64,000 nt of DNA from Epiperipatus broadwayi (Eukaryota; Onychophora; Udeonychophora; Euonychophora; Peripatidae), in the NCBI GenBank assembly GCA_028023455.1, contig JAQFVV010000254.1, forward strand, positions 250,001-314,000. Direction: 5' to 3'. Below the pieces are notes generated by a model that saw only the letters and a list, made by a program, of their open reading frames with translations, was not told the origin of the DNA and searched no databases. Shown in pieces: positions 12,869 through 24,600 of this stretch. Positions within the stretch are counted from its first letter, which is position 1, and every line of letters starts with the position of its first letter. The position numbers and the translations under genes were made by a program.

Positions 12869-12869
12869 T

Positions 12870-13272
12870 GTTTTTGAGACACACAATCTGAGATTTTGGC
12901 TGCCATGCAGTCTTCTTCAGAGCCATTCCTATTACAATAGTCTTCTTCAAAGTCAATCCAAAAATTGAAATAGGAGTGGCTCTGAGGAAGATTGCAGAAC
13001 AGTCAAAATGTCATATTATATATATATATATATATTTAATTCTAAGAAATAATACTCCTTTATGTTAAACATTTATATTATATTTCATTGATATATATAT
13101 ATATGCAATAAAAAAGTTTGTCAAGTGTTTGAAGTAAGTTATAAAAATTTTATAACTGACAGAAGTGACTCTGAGAAAGACTGCAAGACAGTCAAAACAT
13201 CAGATTATGCATATATTTACAAATAAAAAATTTTGCTAAAATATGTTTGAAGTAAGGTATAAAAATTGTGTT
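12870..13272 (+). mobile_element. Penelope-like PLE-2 ends, inverted then direct
   Basis: Three copies of a Penelope-type terminal block. The first is inverted (12885-12935: CATGCAGTCTTCTTCAGAGC). The second is direct (12975-13040: GTGGCTCTGAGGAAGATTGC then ACAGTCAAAATGTCATATTA and a TA run). The third is direct (13165-13210: GTGACTCTGAGAAAGACTGC, ACAGTCAAAACATCAGATTA). A segment with TGTTTGAAGTAAGTTATAAA recurs before and after the third copy (about 13125 and 13245), as expected for repeated Penelope pseudo-LTRs. No coding sequence remains. Confidence 0.65.
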
Positions 13273-13524
13273 TAGAATATATTTTGTGAATAAAACTAAA
13301 AACATTGCATTAGTCTTGGATAAAGTCCAATTTTAGCTCAATATTGATCCAAAAGCTACTCATGTAATGAAAAACATCATTTTTTTATATATCAACTCTC
13401 CAGCTATTATGATAAATTCTGTATCAATTAGTTTTTTATTAGCCACATTTCAGTTTCTCCAAACAGTCAGTAGTACATTTAAAAACAACTTAGATAATTT
13501 TTTTCATTATATCAATGTTTTTAA

Positions 13525-13650
13525 CAGTTGCAGTGTAGTGACCTCTGGAGTTCATATTCATGATAGATTGTGGCTTAGCCCTGTCATTTCCAAGGATCAA
13601 ACTTTTTATGACCTCCTAAGCAATAAACTATTAAATTATTTGTTTTAATG
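13525..13650 (+). mobile_element. SINE C copy
   Basis: Member of a dispersed family whose 3' block is TTTATGACCTCCTAAGCAAT then AAACTATTAAATTATTTG. Related copies occur at 17.15, 38.9, 40.3, 40.4 and 60.8 kb. The 5' part has TTGCAGTGTAGTGACCTC, which may derive from a tRNA. The enclosing open frame (13367-13648) is not a gene. Confidence 0.6.
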
Positions 13651-13920
13651 ATTGAGATCATGCAGTTTTATGAATCACGGCATGACAAGTCTTAAATAAG
13701 GATGTCTTTAAACCATTATATTAGTAACTTCAACCAAAATAAAAATACAAGAGATTTACAACTCTAATTGACAATCTTTTTAAAATATTGATCACTGATC
13801 CATCCAGATAAATATTAATTTACTCCGATCTAACCCAGGACCTGGCAGTAAGGCAATTTGAGATGGTATTATTTATAAAAGAGTATTTTAAATATGAAAT
13901 ATTTTAAGATAAACTTAATT

Positions 13921-14178
13921 TCATCTCAATTAACATTAATAACAACCAATGATATCAGTTCTATTATCTCAACATTAATAATAAACCAATGATATCAGGT
14001 CTAATAGCTCAATTAACACTAATAATTAACCAATGATATTAGTCTTATTATCTCAATTAACATTAATAATAAACCAATGATATCAGTTCTATTATCTCAA
14101 CATTAATAATAAACCAATGATATCAGTTCTATTATCTCAATTAACATTAATAATAAACCAATGATATCAGTTCTAAGT
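13921..14178 (+). repeat. minisatellite, six units of 40-46 bp
   Basis: Six tandem copies of a unit starting TCTCAATTAACATTAATAAT and ending ACCAATGATATCAGTTCTAT. Units come in a 44-bp form and a 40-bp form lacking TTAA after TCAA. There are no spacers, so this is not a CRISPR array. Confidence 0.9.
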
Positions 14179-14204
14179 AAACATTGCATTGATATATATG
14201 TTGG

Positions 14205-14462
14205 ACTATTTCTGTCATCTATCTGTAAATAATGAATGTATAAAAAAATTTTAAACTTTATTTAAACTTTTCAAATACAAACAACTTGTTAGTAATAACA
14301 CACAATTAGGCAACACAGGTTAGTAATGACACAACATTTCAAATAGTATTATTCACTCTTCTTTAGGTGTTGCTGGTCTGGCCAGTGACAGAATTAGCAT
14401 AGGAGTCAAACTTCACAGCTTTAGATTTTCAAATGTTGGATTTTGAGGCAAATACTCCTTCA
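14205..14462 (-). mobile_element. SINE A copy 2 (degenerate tRNA head)
   Basis: Aligns along most of its length to SINE A copy 1: shared GGACTATTTCTGTCATCTAT end, AACACAGGTTAGTAATGACA, TTCACTCTTCTTTAGGTGTT and GGTCTGGCCAGTGACAGAA blocks (plus-strand wording). The tRNA-like head at the right end is strongly diverged and its A box is not recognisable. Confidence 0.7.
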
Positions 14463-15018
14463 AGACGATATTCATTCTCATTATATCAAGCACATTATTT
14501 GATTATTTTAGCCATTTCTAAGATTGTATTCAACTGTACAAATGATTCCCTTTCCATATTTATCTTTTTTCAATAGCTAATAAGTTTAATTCTACATAGT
14601 ATTTGGTTAACCAAACAAATACTCAATACTTCCCAAACCAAGTTTATATAGCCAATTTATACATCTTCATAATATACAGTAATCTTATATTTCATTATGT
14701 TTTCTTACTAAAATCAATAACCAAGTTCCTCTTTCCACTGCTTTATCACAACCAAGACTGTACACAGAAATTTGATTAGCACCATATTTTTCTTATATAA
14801 CACTTTTTAAACAAATATTATATTCACACTTTTAATAAGCAACTCATTTTTATTATTAATAAATAAAAAAAATTTTTTTCCTCATCATTACAAGTTTGTA
14901 AACCTAAAAACATTAGCCAGATTAATCTTAATATTGCTTCCTGGTCAGCTCAAATTAGCCAATTTTATCATTAATGATCAAAAACTTCATTTTACAAGTA
15001 CAAATAATGTAAACAGGT

Positions 15019-15112
15019 AAAACTCTCCATACTGTAGTGCTACTCAGTGCAAGCCAGAGTAATCAACAGTTATGAGCAAGCATAAGAAATGGTGATCATG
15101 TGATGTTACATA
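15019..15112 (+). mobile_element. M1 MITE, one end only
   Basis: AAACTCTCCATACTGTAGTG, then CAGTGCAAGCC and AGTAATCAACAG match the inverse of the right end of the M1 element at 53.6 kb (CATTGATTATAAAGGCTTGC ... GGCACTACTGTATGGAG). No opposite terminal repeat follows. Confidence 0.55.
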
Positions 15113-15778
15113 TAATGTAATTGTTTTAGTATTTAAAATCATAAAAGAAATTGCTCCAAAATGTCCACTCTCTCTATTTTCTGCTTATATACATGTTTTA
15201 AATATAGCTAACAAAAATCTTGACAAATTTACTTTTTTATTTTCTACCCACATCTTTCAGCCATAACATATATCAATATCTTGCTTATAGTCACTAGAAA
15301 TTTTGTCTTTGATGAAAAACTATACTGTAACCCTCTTTGAAATCATCTAAGCAAAAATGACTAATCAACAACTGATAATCCCAAATGAATTATTCTACTA
15401 GGGTTTGACTATTGACTTTGCCCATCAGCCACCTTTACTTATTTGCATTAGTCAAATTACATTTTTAAAATTTTTACACTCTAAGATTTAGAATCCAAGT
15501 CAATTTGTTTGCTTAGCTGCATAGTTCTGATATTAGACCAACCAATTGTGCATTAATGACCACAATTGCATGCAAACTGCATGAACATTTGATATTTTGA
15601 CAAAAATTTATCAGACTAATGTATTTATACTATGAAACTGGCTTAGGTTCACAACCTTAGGCTGTTAAACATTCAAGTCATTAGCCTGCCTAGTGTAACT
15701 GAATAGGTATAATCAAATGCTTACATATGCAAGACAGTAGACAGAAATTGATCTGGGGATTTGATTGATACTATCACC

Positions 15779-16565
15779 ATGTTTCCCTGAAAATAAGACT
15801 GTATCTTACATTAATTTTTGCTCCAAAAGGCACTGTAGGGCTTATTTTCAGGGGATGTCTTATTTTTTATGTACAAAAATCTGTATTTATTGAAGTATAA
15901 AAATCTATATATTTATTCCAGTATATCTCTTCTTTATAGAAATCTGTAAGATTGTTACCCTGGGAGCCTCCCACAATTCTTTTCTTGTAGTCATCAGAAC
16001 ATCTCTTTCTTTTTGCACTCACTTTATCTGGCAATCAGAATCTTATTCAATTTAAATTTAACTGAAAATCAAGTGTTAACTAAAGTCTTGCAAGACAGGA
16101 GTAGGAACAAAAATGATTACAGTTGAGAATAGTTTGTCCACACAAAAGCAATAAAAAGATGCAAGTCTACAAATTCAGAAAATGTTTCTGTGTTTCACAT
16201 GTGAACATCAAGTAAATACATTACAACATATTGCATATTGAGTTACAATGATTCATATATGACACAATGGCATCCATCCATTATCAAAGTATGCAAATTG
16301 TATGAACTTTCAAATTACTTGTAACACTGTCTGGATATTCCTTTTAAAAACTTTTCTTTATTGATGATTTAACTTAAGCTAAACTTTGATTATTAAAATC
16401 ACTTCCATTATTTTAATAAAGTCTTTCAGGAGAAAAAAAAATATTTAAGAAATCAAACTAATTTTTCTTTTATCTTGAATCTTAAAAAGCTACCATGATG
16501 AAACTCTCAAACTGAATCAAGTATTCTAAATCTAAATATTAAATATAAATAAAATAAATACCCTA

Positions 16566-16632
<67 letters not shown>

Positions 16633-16955
16633 TATATATATATATATATATATGAAGTCATAAATTGTCCAATATATTGACTGTAGTAGATAAATTGCTT
16701 CTCTATATTGGCAGAATTATGATTTTCAAAAATACTCCACTGGAAAATACAAAAGAATCAAATAATTTATATTACCATTTATTTAAAGCATTAATGCCAA
16801 TAATATTGTATATTTATTCATTTATTACTTTATAATTCAATATGTCTCTTGATTATCTATGTTGTCGATGATCTTAACTAGGGCTTATATTATAAGCATT
16901 CTCAAAAATCATGCTAGAATTTATTTTGTTGTTAGGTCTTATTCTGGGGAAACGT
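15779..16955 (+). mobile_element. DNA transposon remnant with GTTTCCC ends
   Basis: The left end has GTTTCCCTGAAAATAAGAC followed by TAATTTTTGCTCCAAAAGGC and AGGGCTTATTTTCAGGGGAT. The right end, inverted, reads GTTTCCCCAGAATAAGACC, and just inside it CTAGGGCTTATATTATAAGC mirrors the left subterminal block. The GTTTCCC(C/T)GAAAATAAGAC terminus is one I recognise as widespread in animal DNA-transposon families; I cannot name the family. No transposase frame is visible in the 1.2 kb, so it is non-autonomous or internally deleted. A long TA microsatellite lies inside. Confidence 0.6.
16569..16654. repeat. (TA)n microsatellite, interrupted
   Basis: Two TA runs (16569-16626 and 16634-16654) separated by TGTGTGT. 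Confidence 0.95.
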
Positions 16956-17149
16956 GGTGTGTGTTGTCCATTTGATTATTATAGAGTAGATAAATGCATA
17001 CGATGAATGTATTTTAAAAGTATCATGTGGTTATCATACTTTGTAAGCCTTTGCACAAAAAATATAAAAAAGCCTTAAGAGCTATAAAAAAATTGCATAA
17101 TATAATAAAAAATAATGATCTAGCTTAATATAATAAAACATAATCAAAT

Positions 17150-17275
17150 GGCTTTGTTGCTTTAGTTTGTAAAAAATTTGAGCAGTGAAAGTGATAGACT
17201 GGGTCACAATCCATGAACCATACCTTTCAATTTCCCCAATCTACCACTGCATTAAATCACGCAGGAAAATATAAA
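17150..17275 (-). mobile_element. SINE C copy
   Basis: On the minus strand: GATTTAATGCAGTGGTAGAT, GGTTCATGGATTGTGACCC, ATCACTTTCACTGCTCAAA. Same order as the copy at 40.4-40.53 kb. The 5' GCAGTGGTAGA and the GGTTCATGG element look like a decayed tRNA head. Confidence 0.6.
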
Positions 17276-17727
17276 AATTATAACAAAAAAAAAAGTTGAA
17301 AAGAAGAAAGAAGTGATCTTTTCTTTTATCTTTACATTCATAAATTCCTAGGTCTTATCTTTAAAAAGTTTTGTCAGCAAAGATTACATCATTTGTAAAT
17401 CATATTGTTAGTGCTTTGAACAATGCACTTTAGTAATAACCTTTTCCAATAAAAACTTTTCTACTCTTACCTATATAAGTATTTTGCATTTGTCAGCACT
17501 TAGAATTGATTACTTATTTTTTAATTGTAAATTTTAAGCCCTACTTTTTATATATACCCACACAGAGATAAAGAGATAGACGTTCTTAAAACTTCCACTT
17601 TATTATACATTTTTGAAATATATGAATAAAGACATCTGAAAAAGATAACCATTACTTTTGAGTTGACACAGATCATAATTTTTTTATGCAAGTCTTCGTA
17701 ATTGTTAAATATTTAACAATATGAAAT

Positions 17728-17914
17728 TATTACATCTTGATTTACAAGTGTCAAAGATTCTGCACTCATAATTTTGACACCAATGATTTCAGATAAGGGT
17801 TAATCTCTAGTTTAATAAATGATTAGTAATAATCATTGATATATTTATCTGAAGTTGATAAAGTCAAAGTTGTGAGAGTAGAAAGATTGACACTTGTAAA
17901 TCAAGGTATAATAA
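17728..17914. mobile_element. M2 MITE (complete)
   Basis: Long terminal inverted repeats: the left starts ATCTTGATTTACAAGTGTCA and continues through GCACTCATAATTTTGACACC; the right runs GTCAAAGTTGTGAGAGTAGA to TGACACTTGTAAATCAAGGT. Arms are about 65 bp around a short AT-rich centre. A related copy lies at 39.94-40.08 kb. Non-coding, superfamily unknown. Confidence 0.75.
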
Positions 17915-18595
17915 TAATATATTACAAAAATGTTTGTACAATTAATACTTACTATGGCATTAATATTTAAATTTATAAAGCCAGGCTTTTGATGCAATGC
18001 ATTTTTGTCAAAGATGTGATCAGTTCATCTTTAAAATAATAATAAAAAAAGAATTGTAAAGCTTTATTGTTCAAGAGTTTATAAGTTGTTCGATTACCGA
18101 ATTTTCCAAATCTGGAATTGATTTGATGACTATATCCTCCAGAGACTGATACTCTACTATCGCACTAAATGTATCTTTGTCAAAAAAATTCAGTAAATCC
18201 TAAGCAAAATTAGACAAAGATTCACTGAATCCTAATTTTAAATCACATAATACTCTATTAATTATCACTACTCTTTTGTGAAATTTTATATTGTACTATG
18301 GCTTATATTTTTTAGTTTATATATATAATATGACAAAATCGATAAATAGATGCAAACATAGATTACAATTATCTTTTTTCAAAGCCATTTAGGATATATT
18401 TTTGTACAAGTTAATGATAATAATACTAACAGCATAATGATGCATTCTGTACGATATTTTAAATTAAGACACAGAAATAAATTCTTTTAAGGACTGGAAA
18501 GTTAATGACAAATCAGAACTGACATGGATTAAATATTTTCCTTTGGATTTGCCACTCTCTATTCCAACTAGCTTTTAAGTAAAGAACTTAAAGCT

Positions 18596-18684
18596 TTTTT
18601 TTTTTTTTTTTAAAGTTATTTTATTAATTCTTGTGTTAGCAGTATCCTCTTCCCATTATAAATTAGGATTTTTTTTTTTTTTTT
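18596..18684 (-). repeat. two poly(A) tracts (minus strand) downstream of ORF
   Basis: T runs of about 16-17 bases at 18596-18612 and 18669-18684. On the minus strand these are A tails. The second begins within about 20 bases after the stop codon of the frame at 18705-18971. Confidence 0.7.
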
Positions 18685-18704
18685 AAGAAAAGATTCAGCA
18701 AAAG

Positions 18705-18971
18705 TTAAACAACCCCAAAAGATAAAATATCAGCTAAGTTAGCGATAAAATTCTTTTTTCTTCTTTCAGGTTCAAACACAGTTTTTTCGTTCAGATAACC
18801 ACTATGTTTACCATTGAGGATGTATTCCAGAAATGTTTTGCTTTTTTTCTGGACAGTTCTGTCTGGCCCGGGTTCTCTTCCCGTCAACGCTTTGACATAT
18901 ATATATATAAAACTTATCTTTTTTGTAAATAAAAACTGCAAGTTTATTCCTGCATCCCTCAATATTGCCAT
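18705..18971 (-). CDS. unidentified coding-like frame, possible retrocopy or 3' exon
   Basis: An 88-residue minus-strand frame. Its last two thirds look protein-like: GREPGPDRTVQKKSKTFLEY, then GKHSGYLNEKTVFEPERRKK and a hydrophobic end (LADILSFGVV), with balanced charged residues unlike the surrounding Ile/Tyr/Lys-rich noise. It has several CpGs, rare in this window. Immediately after the stop there is only a short 3' stretch and then a poly(A) run without an AATAAA signal. That suggests a retroposed end (LINE or processed copy) rather than a resident gene, but a terminal exon is possible. The N-terminal third (IYIYV) crosses a TA run and may be intronic. I do not recognise the protein. Confidence 0.35.
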   Translation of the reverse strand: MAILRDAGINLQFLFTKKISFIYIYVKALTGREPGPDRTVQKKSKTFLEYILNGKHSGYLNEKTVFEPERRKKNFIANLADILSFGVV

Positions 18972-19479
18972 GTTTCAGAATTATTCTTAATATACATGAA
19001 ATTAACTTTTAAAACGACTATATTTTGTTACGATCATATATATAAATTTTAATTCTCTTGTGTCTGAAAAACTTCTTAGTAAATTAAATATAATGAGAAA
19101 CGGAATGTAGATTAATGGGACATAAAACAGTAGGAACATTATTGCGTGCTTTAACAAGATAAATGGAACATCGGATAACTTTTTATTTAAACAAAATTTT
19201 AGTGATTTTTAACTTCCAAGCAACTGAAACTAATATATGAATATCAAAACAGAAATGATATAAAATATTAAATTTTTTTTATTTAATATATAAAAAATAT
19301 TAAGCTTGTATTATTATGAATAACTTATTTTAAAAATTAATGATTCATATTATCATCCTCTAGAATTATCGACCAAACCACAAATTTCATATTCTACAAA
19401 CAGTCTATTATTTCTAAACAATTCTTTGTAAAATTAATTATCAACTATTTGTTGCTACTTCTCTGGTTAATAATAACAA

Positions 19480-20300
19480 CCTATTATCTTTTATGTGCCT
19501 ATTAATTTTCTTCCAAGAATAATTATCTTCTCTATATTTTAGAACCATTTATCGTCAACTTCAGAAATAAGTTAACACCAGATTCTATAATGCTATAAAA
19601 TTCTCATGATTAGATTGAACAATGTTTAGCTTTTGCATTTATTAGTAAAGTGTAGGATTTAAAGTTTAATCTTATGTGCTTACTTCTCTTATTAGAATCA
19701 TCAAACAGCTTTTTTCTCCATCTTCTGTTTTTTAAAACTTTTGTCTTTCTTTTACTGTCTTATAATTTTTTGCCTTGGAGTATAAACAGTCTCATTTTCC
19801 TTTTCATAATTTTCTTATAAGTAATCTTTAATTACTTACTCTTCAACACTTTACTTAAATAATAATATTTATATATTTCCAAACTTACATTTTTCAAAAC
19901 CTGTTTTTTTTTTATGTTCATATTTGTGCTTCCTATAAAACCATATTCTGAACAAAACATTTTCCTGCATTGTTCAAATACCACAACTATATACCAATAT
20001 TAAACATTATTTATCATTAAAATTCTCATTTTATTTTTATTTTTACCATCAATTAAACAATTTCCCAAATATTTAAAAGCACTTATCTGTTTAGAACTTT
20101 CTGTCCAATGCATATTCTTTATCTTTTCTACTTACTATATTTATTCCATTATTTTACTTTTTATTTGCACTTAGTTTTATTCAAATTTTTCTAAAAGTTC
20201 TGTCAATTTTTAATAATATTTAGCTAAACTGTTCTTCTCTATCCATAACTGCTAATGTGTAAAATCTCATACGAAGTGCCCAGCCATCCTTAATTTTATT
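19480..20300 (-). pseudogene. old LINE reverse-transcriptase remnant
   Basis: Minus-strand frames carry many stops but include FKYLGNCLIDGK (near 20050), which resembles the FKYLG...DG motif of APE-type LINE reverse transcriptases after the catalytic domain. A loosely matching stretch with IGSTNMNIKK follows. There is no intact domain. The assignment rests mainly on this motif. Confidence 0.4.
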
Positions 20301-20665
20301 CTTATCTATATAATCAACTAATTATGATTAGATTGACACCCAAATGCATAAAATAATAATACCTTATCACATTAAAATAATAATTAAAAAAATAAAAGCT
20401 CAGTTTCTATTAAATGTTATTTGCTAATAATGAAATTACATCATATTAATTTATTTTTTAGGGTCAACACTTATATCTTCATATAACTATTACAAAATCT
20501 ACATCTAATTTTTTAACCAATTGGTGTGTGGATAAATAATATGTTTAGAACAAATTAAAAAATTTTCTAATCTGAGAAGTGTGATTTGTGGTGACAATGA
20601 TTGCTGTATGGAGATTAGCAGGTGAATAATATTAATGAAGCATGCTTTTTAAATTAAGAAAAAAA

Positions 20666-21270
20666 TACTACTAAATAAAAATACGGTTACAAAAATAAAA
20701 TAAATTTTATTGAAATCTTCATTTGGTGTATATTGACTTATGGTTGTGAAACATGGTTCTTGGAAAACAAGAAAGAGTAAGATTGGAAAGAATGGAAATC
20801 TAGCTTTGGAGAAGATTAACTAGAATGAGTTGAAGAAATTAAAAAAAATTGACTACTAAATAAAAATACGGTTACAAAAATAAAATAAAATTTATTAAAA
20901 CCTTCGTTTGGAGTATGGTTGTAAAATATGATTCTTGGAAAACAAAAAAGAGTATGATTGGAAGAAATGAAAATCTGGCTTTGGAAAAGAAGACTAATAG
21001 TCAAATATTAATAGAATTTGAAATAAAAAATAAAAACTACTGAATCTGATAAAAAAAAAAGAAAGATTTTTGATTATATTTTAAGACATGATAGTTTTTA
21101 TAAAAGGTTTTTTAGACAATTTTTAGAAAGGAGACAGAAGGGCTGACAAAGAATATCCTGTCTTAAAAATGTGACCAATGAAATTGAATGTTTTTATGTG
21201 CAGATATGAAATAAATTGCTAAAGGTAAAACATTGTGGTTGTTATGATAGGGCTTAGCCTTTAGAAACTA
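20666..21270 (+). pseudogene. LINE C-terminal remnant with 185-bp tandem duplication
   Basis: Plus-strand fragments match the C-terminal end of a common APE-type LINE: (T)YGCETWFLEN-like near 20730, RLERMEI.LWRRLTRMS near 20790, FDYILRHDSFYKRFFRQFLE near 21070-21130, and a LETNDD-like end near 21260. A 185-bp unit is duplicated (starts at about 20666 and 20851), both beginning ACTACTAAATAAAAATACGG and both containing GGTTCTTGGAAAACAA-type sequence. Many stops. A different family from the 21.7-24.7 kb element. Confidence 0.65.
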
Positions 21271-21664
21271 ATGATGACACCATCTTCCTTATCTCCTGTT
21301 GTTTGTTTTTTTCCTTAAAACTCAATTAAAATATTTCAGTCTTTCTACTGCTTATCCACAAAATTTTATTTACCCAACATTTTCAAATGGATTTTGGCAT
21401 TTCTCATTTATAACTAGACTATTCCATCTCTTCTTAAACTGCTTTTTTACTGCTTGCATATCTACATTTAATGCATATCTTTCTTTTTTTCCCTAAAATA
21501 TTTGATCTATCTATGAACAAGAATGCATTTAATCAGACCCTGCACCTCTCTTTCATAACCTTCTTGCTATATCATATTTATTACATACAAACAGTGTTAA
21601 TTATCAGATCATATTTTGTGTAATTTACAAATTTTATTTTATAATCATCCAAACAAGATTTTAA

Positions 21665-24600
21665 AATATATGATGAGATGTGATGCAATGTGATGCACTG
21701 TGACATCTTATACAGAGTCAGGAATCTCTCAGCAATTATGCCCAGAGAAACCTGTTAGCCACTTTATCTTCCCTTTTCATTCACCACCCTAAGCTTTCCC
21801 ATATCCTGCTCCATCCCATTTCCACAATATAATCTTTGTCAACTCCATGACCTTTATATCTAAATCCCTCTTATCTTTTCTCAAACCCAGCATAAAAATC
21901 AATAACCCACTTTCTGTTATAATTACTTTCCTTATATTTATTCTTCCACAACTTAATTATTTGTATCCTTTCTGCTTTCAGGCATTTACATTCAATTAAT
22001 AAATGCCTAATATTTTCTATACCTGCCTTACACAACTTGCAGACTAAATCACTCCCATTATTTTATTTACATTTATAATCCTCTGTTGCTAAAGATCCCC
22101 TTCGAGCCTTAAACAGTAAAGTACTTTTCTTGTTATTATCATAAATTAACTCACACCCAATATCCCATTTACTTCTATATATATTTAAACTCCTTTTACT
22201 CTCCATACTAGTTCTCCATCTCTCCAATTCCCCATTTTTTATTAATGCATCAATTCATCTATTCCATTCCTTACCACAACAAATGATAACACTCGACAAT
22301 TCTCCTAACACAATCATACCATCTTTTGTACAAGTATACTGACATAAATTCTTTATCCAAATCTTCTGCTTTCTCAGCCATCTTGTTACCTGTCCTTTAT
22401 TCATGATCTAATTAAATACTATTTGGGATATTATTTTATTATCCATAAACTGCAATCTATCAAACATTTTAATTTTTTCTTTTGCATCCCTTATATAAAA
22501 ACTTGACCATCCCATTTCTCCTTGAATTGTCTCCTTTGCTGTCCACACACCTGCATCTAATGCATGTCTTTCCTATTTCTTTTTGTACTTTTTCCAAGTA
22601 ATCTAATACTCCTTTACTAACACATACTGCATCATTACCATATGTTAATCCTGCTACTGCCATTCCCTTCCATATAATTCTAGCTACATCATATTTATTA
22701 TATGAAAACACTGCTATTTTTTTTATCAATCCCTTTTTTTTCTTTGCTTCATTTATCAATTTTTTCTTCCATTCATCCAAGCAGTTTCTCTGATTACTTA
22801 AGAACTTTATATCCCCTAATAAAAATTCTTTGTCTTTTCTTTAGCCAGTATTAATCATCAAAGATCAGCCTTTTCAAGCTATTGTGCATGCGCTTTTTCC
22901 GAGTAAAAAGTGCATGCACAATAGCTTGAAAAAGCTGATCTTTAATGTATTACAATTTATAAAACATAGTGCTATAAAAATAAATGCTTATTAATCATCA
23001 TTACTTTGGATTTTTCTTCACTAAACTTAATCCCTATCTCTTTACCCACCCTTGCACCTATCCTCAGCATAACTTCCATATCTTCCCTTTTTTCTGCACA
23101 CAAAAAGACATCATCTGCAAATAAAAGACCCAATCATGTATATACTCTCTTACCACCTATTAATCTCTATCCCTCTTCCTAATCTTTCTACTGCTCCCTT
23201 CATTTCTCTCAAATACAACAAAAACAAAATAGGTGACATAGGGCATCCTTGCCTTAGACCCACACCATTTTTAACTTTAACTGATTGTATATTCCTTAAT
23301 TGATACATATAGTAATTATTTTCATATAATTTTTTAATAATATCCATTAAAGCTCCATCCATTCCCAAATTTATTAAACTTACCCATAATCAATATCTAT
23401 TTACTCTATCATACCCCTTCTCTATATCTATAAAAGCCATATATAACTATCTACCTGTATACCTACTCATATCCATAAGTTGTGTAACTACAAATAAACT
23501 ATGTCATATATGCCTATCCAATTGAAAATCTCCTTGTATTTCTCCCACTATATTATTTTCTTCCATCCATTTTGCAACCCTTCCAGACACCATATATGAA
23601 CAAACTTTATATAAAACTGATATTACTTCTATCAATCTCTAATTGTTTAGCTTTCTATGATCCTTACCCTTTCATTTAAATAGTAGACTTACTCTTGTAT
23701 TATTCTATCTATCTGGAAAATCTCTCTTCTGTGCCATCTTATTAAAATATGATAACAATTTTACTTTTGCCTAATGTCATAAAATTCATTACTATCACTG
23801 CTGCCCATCCATCTAAATCTCTTGCCTTTCCACTTTTCCAATTTTTTCTCTGCCTCATTCAGTTCATTTTCTGTAAACCTAACATTCTCATTACTATATG
23901 CTTTCATGTTTGCTATCACACCGTCCTTCACATCTAACATCTTTTCTATACCATTACATACTTATTTAATATAATCTCTAATTCTTCTCTAGAGCTACTC
24001 TCTACTCTCTCATCATCTAGTAATACTATCTCTCTACCTCTACATTTCTTCTTTTAATGTATTTCCAAAATCTTATACTCCCATCTCTTCTATACTCCAA
24101 CAATTTATTATTCAATTTCATCCTCTCTCCATAATTATCTATTTTAGCCAACTTTTTAAAGTTCTTTTCCCATTTAACATTAACATCTTTTTTTACTTTC
24201 TTTGTTCTTAATAGCACAATTATATTTCTGCATGCTTTTTTTCTCTCTTTTACACTTTGACTAACTCTCACATTTTTATTACTTTTATTCTTCTGAATAT
24301 TCTCACCTAAAAACCTATTTGCCATAATCTCTATTTAATCACACCAGTCCTTATATTCATCCCCAACCAACTCTTCCATGGTTGCTTCAACTTTTATTTT
24401 ATAATCTTCTAACTTACTCTTATTATTCACTCTCCATCCACATCTTTCACTATCATTTCTACTTTTATTTCTATTTTCAATCACATTACTAATCATTTTT
24501 ATTATAAAGAAGTTATAATCACTATTACACACTCTCTCTTCATTATCAAACACTTTAATTTTTTATACTTTATTCATTCCCTCTTTCTCTACTAATACAT

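Noticed and set aside
13921-14178. Possible CRISPR array
   Set aside because: Units are directly contiguous and vary in length without unique spacers; eukaryotic context.
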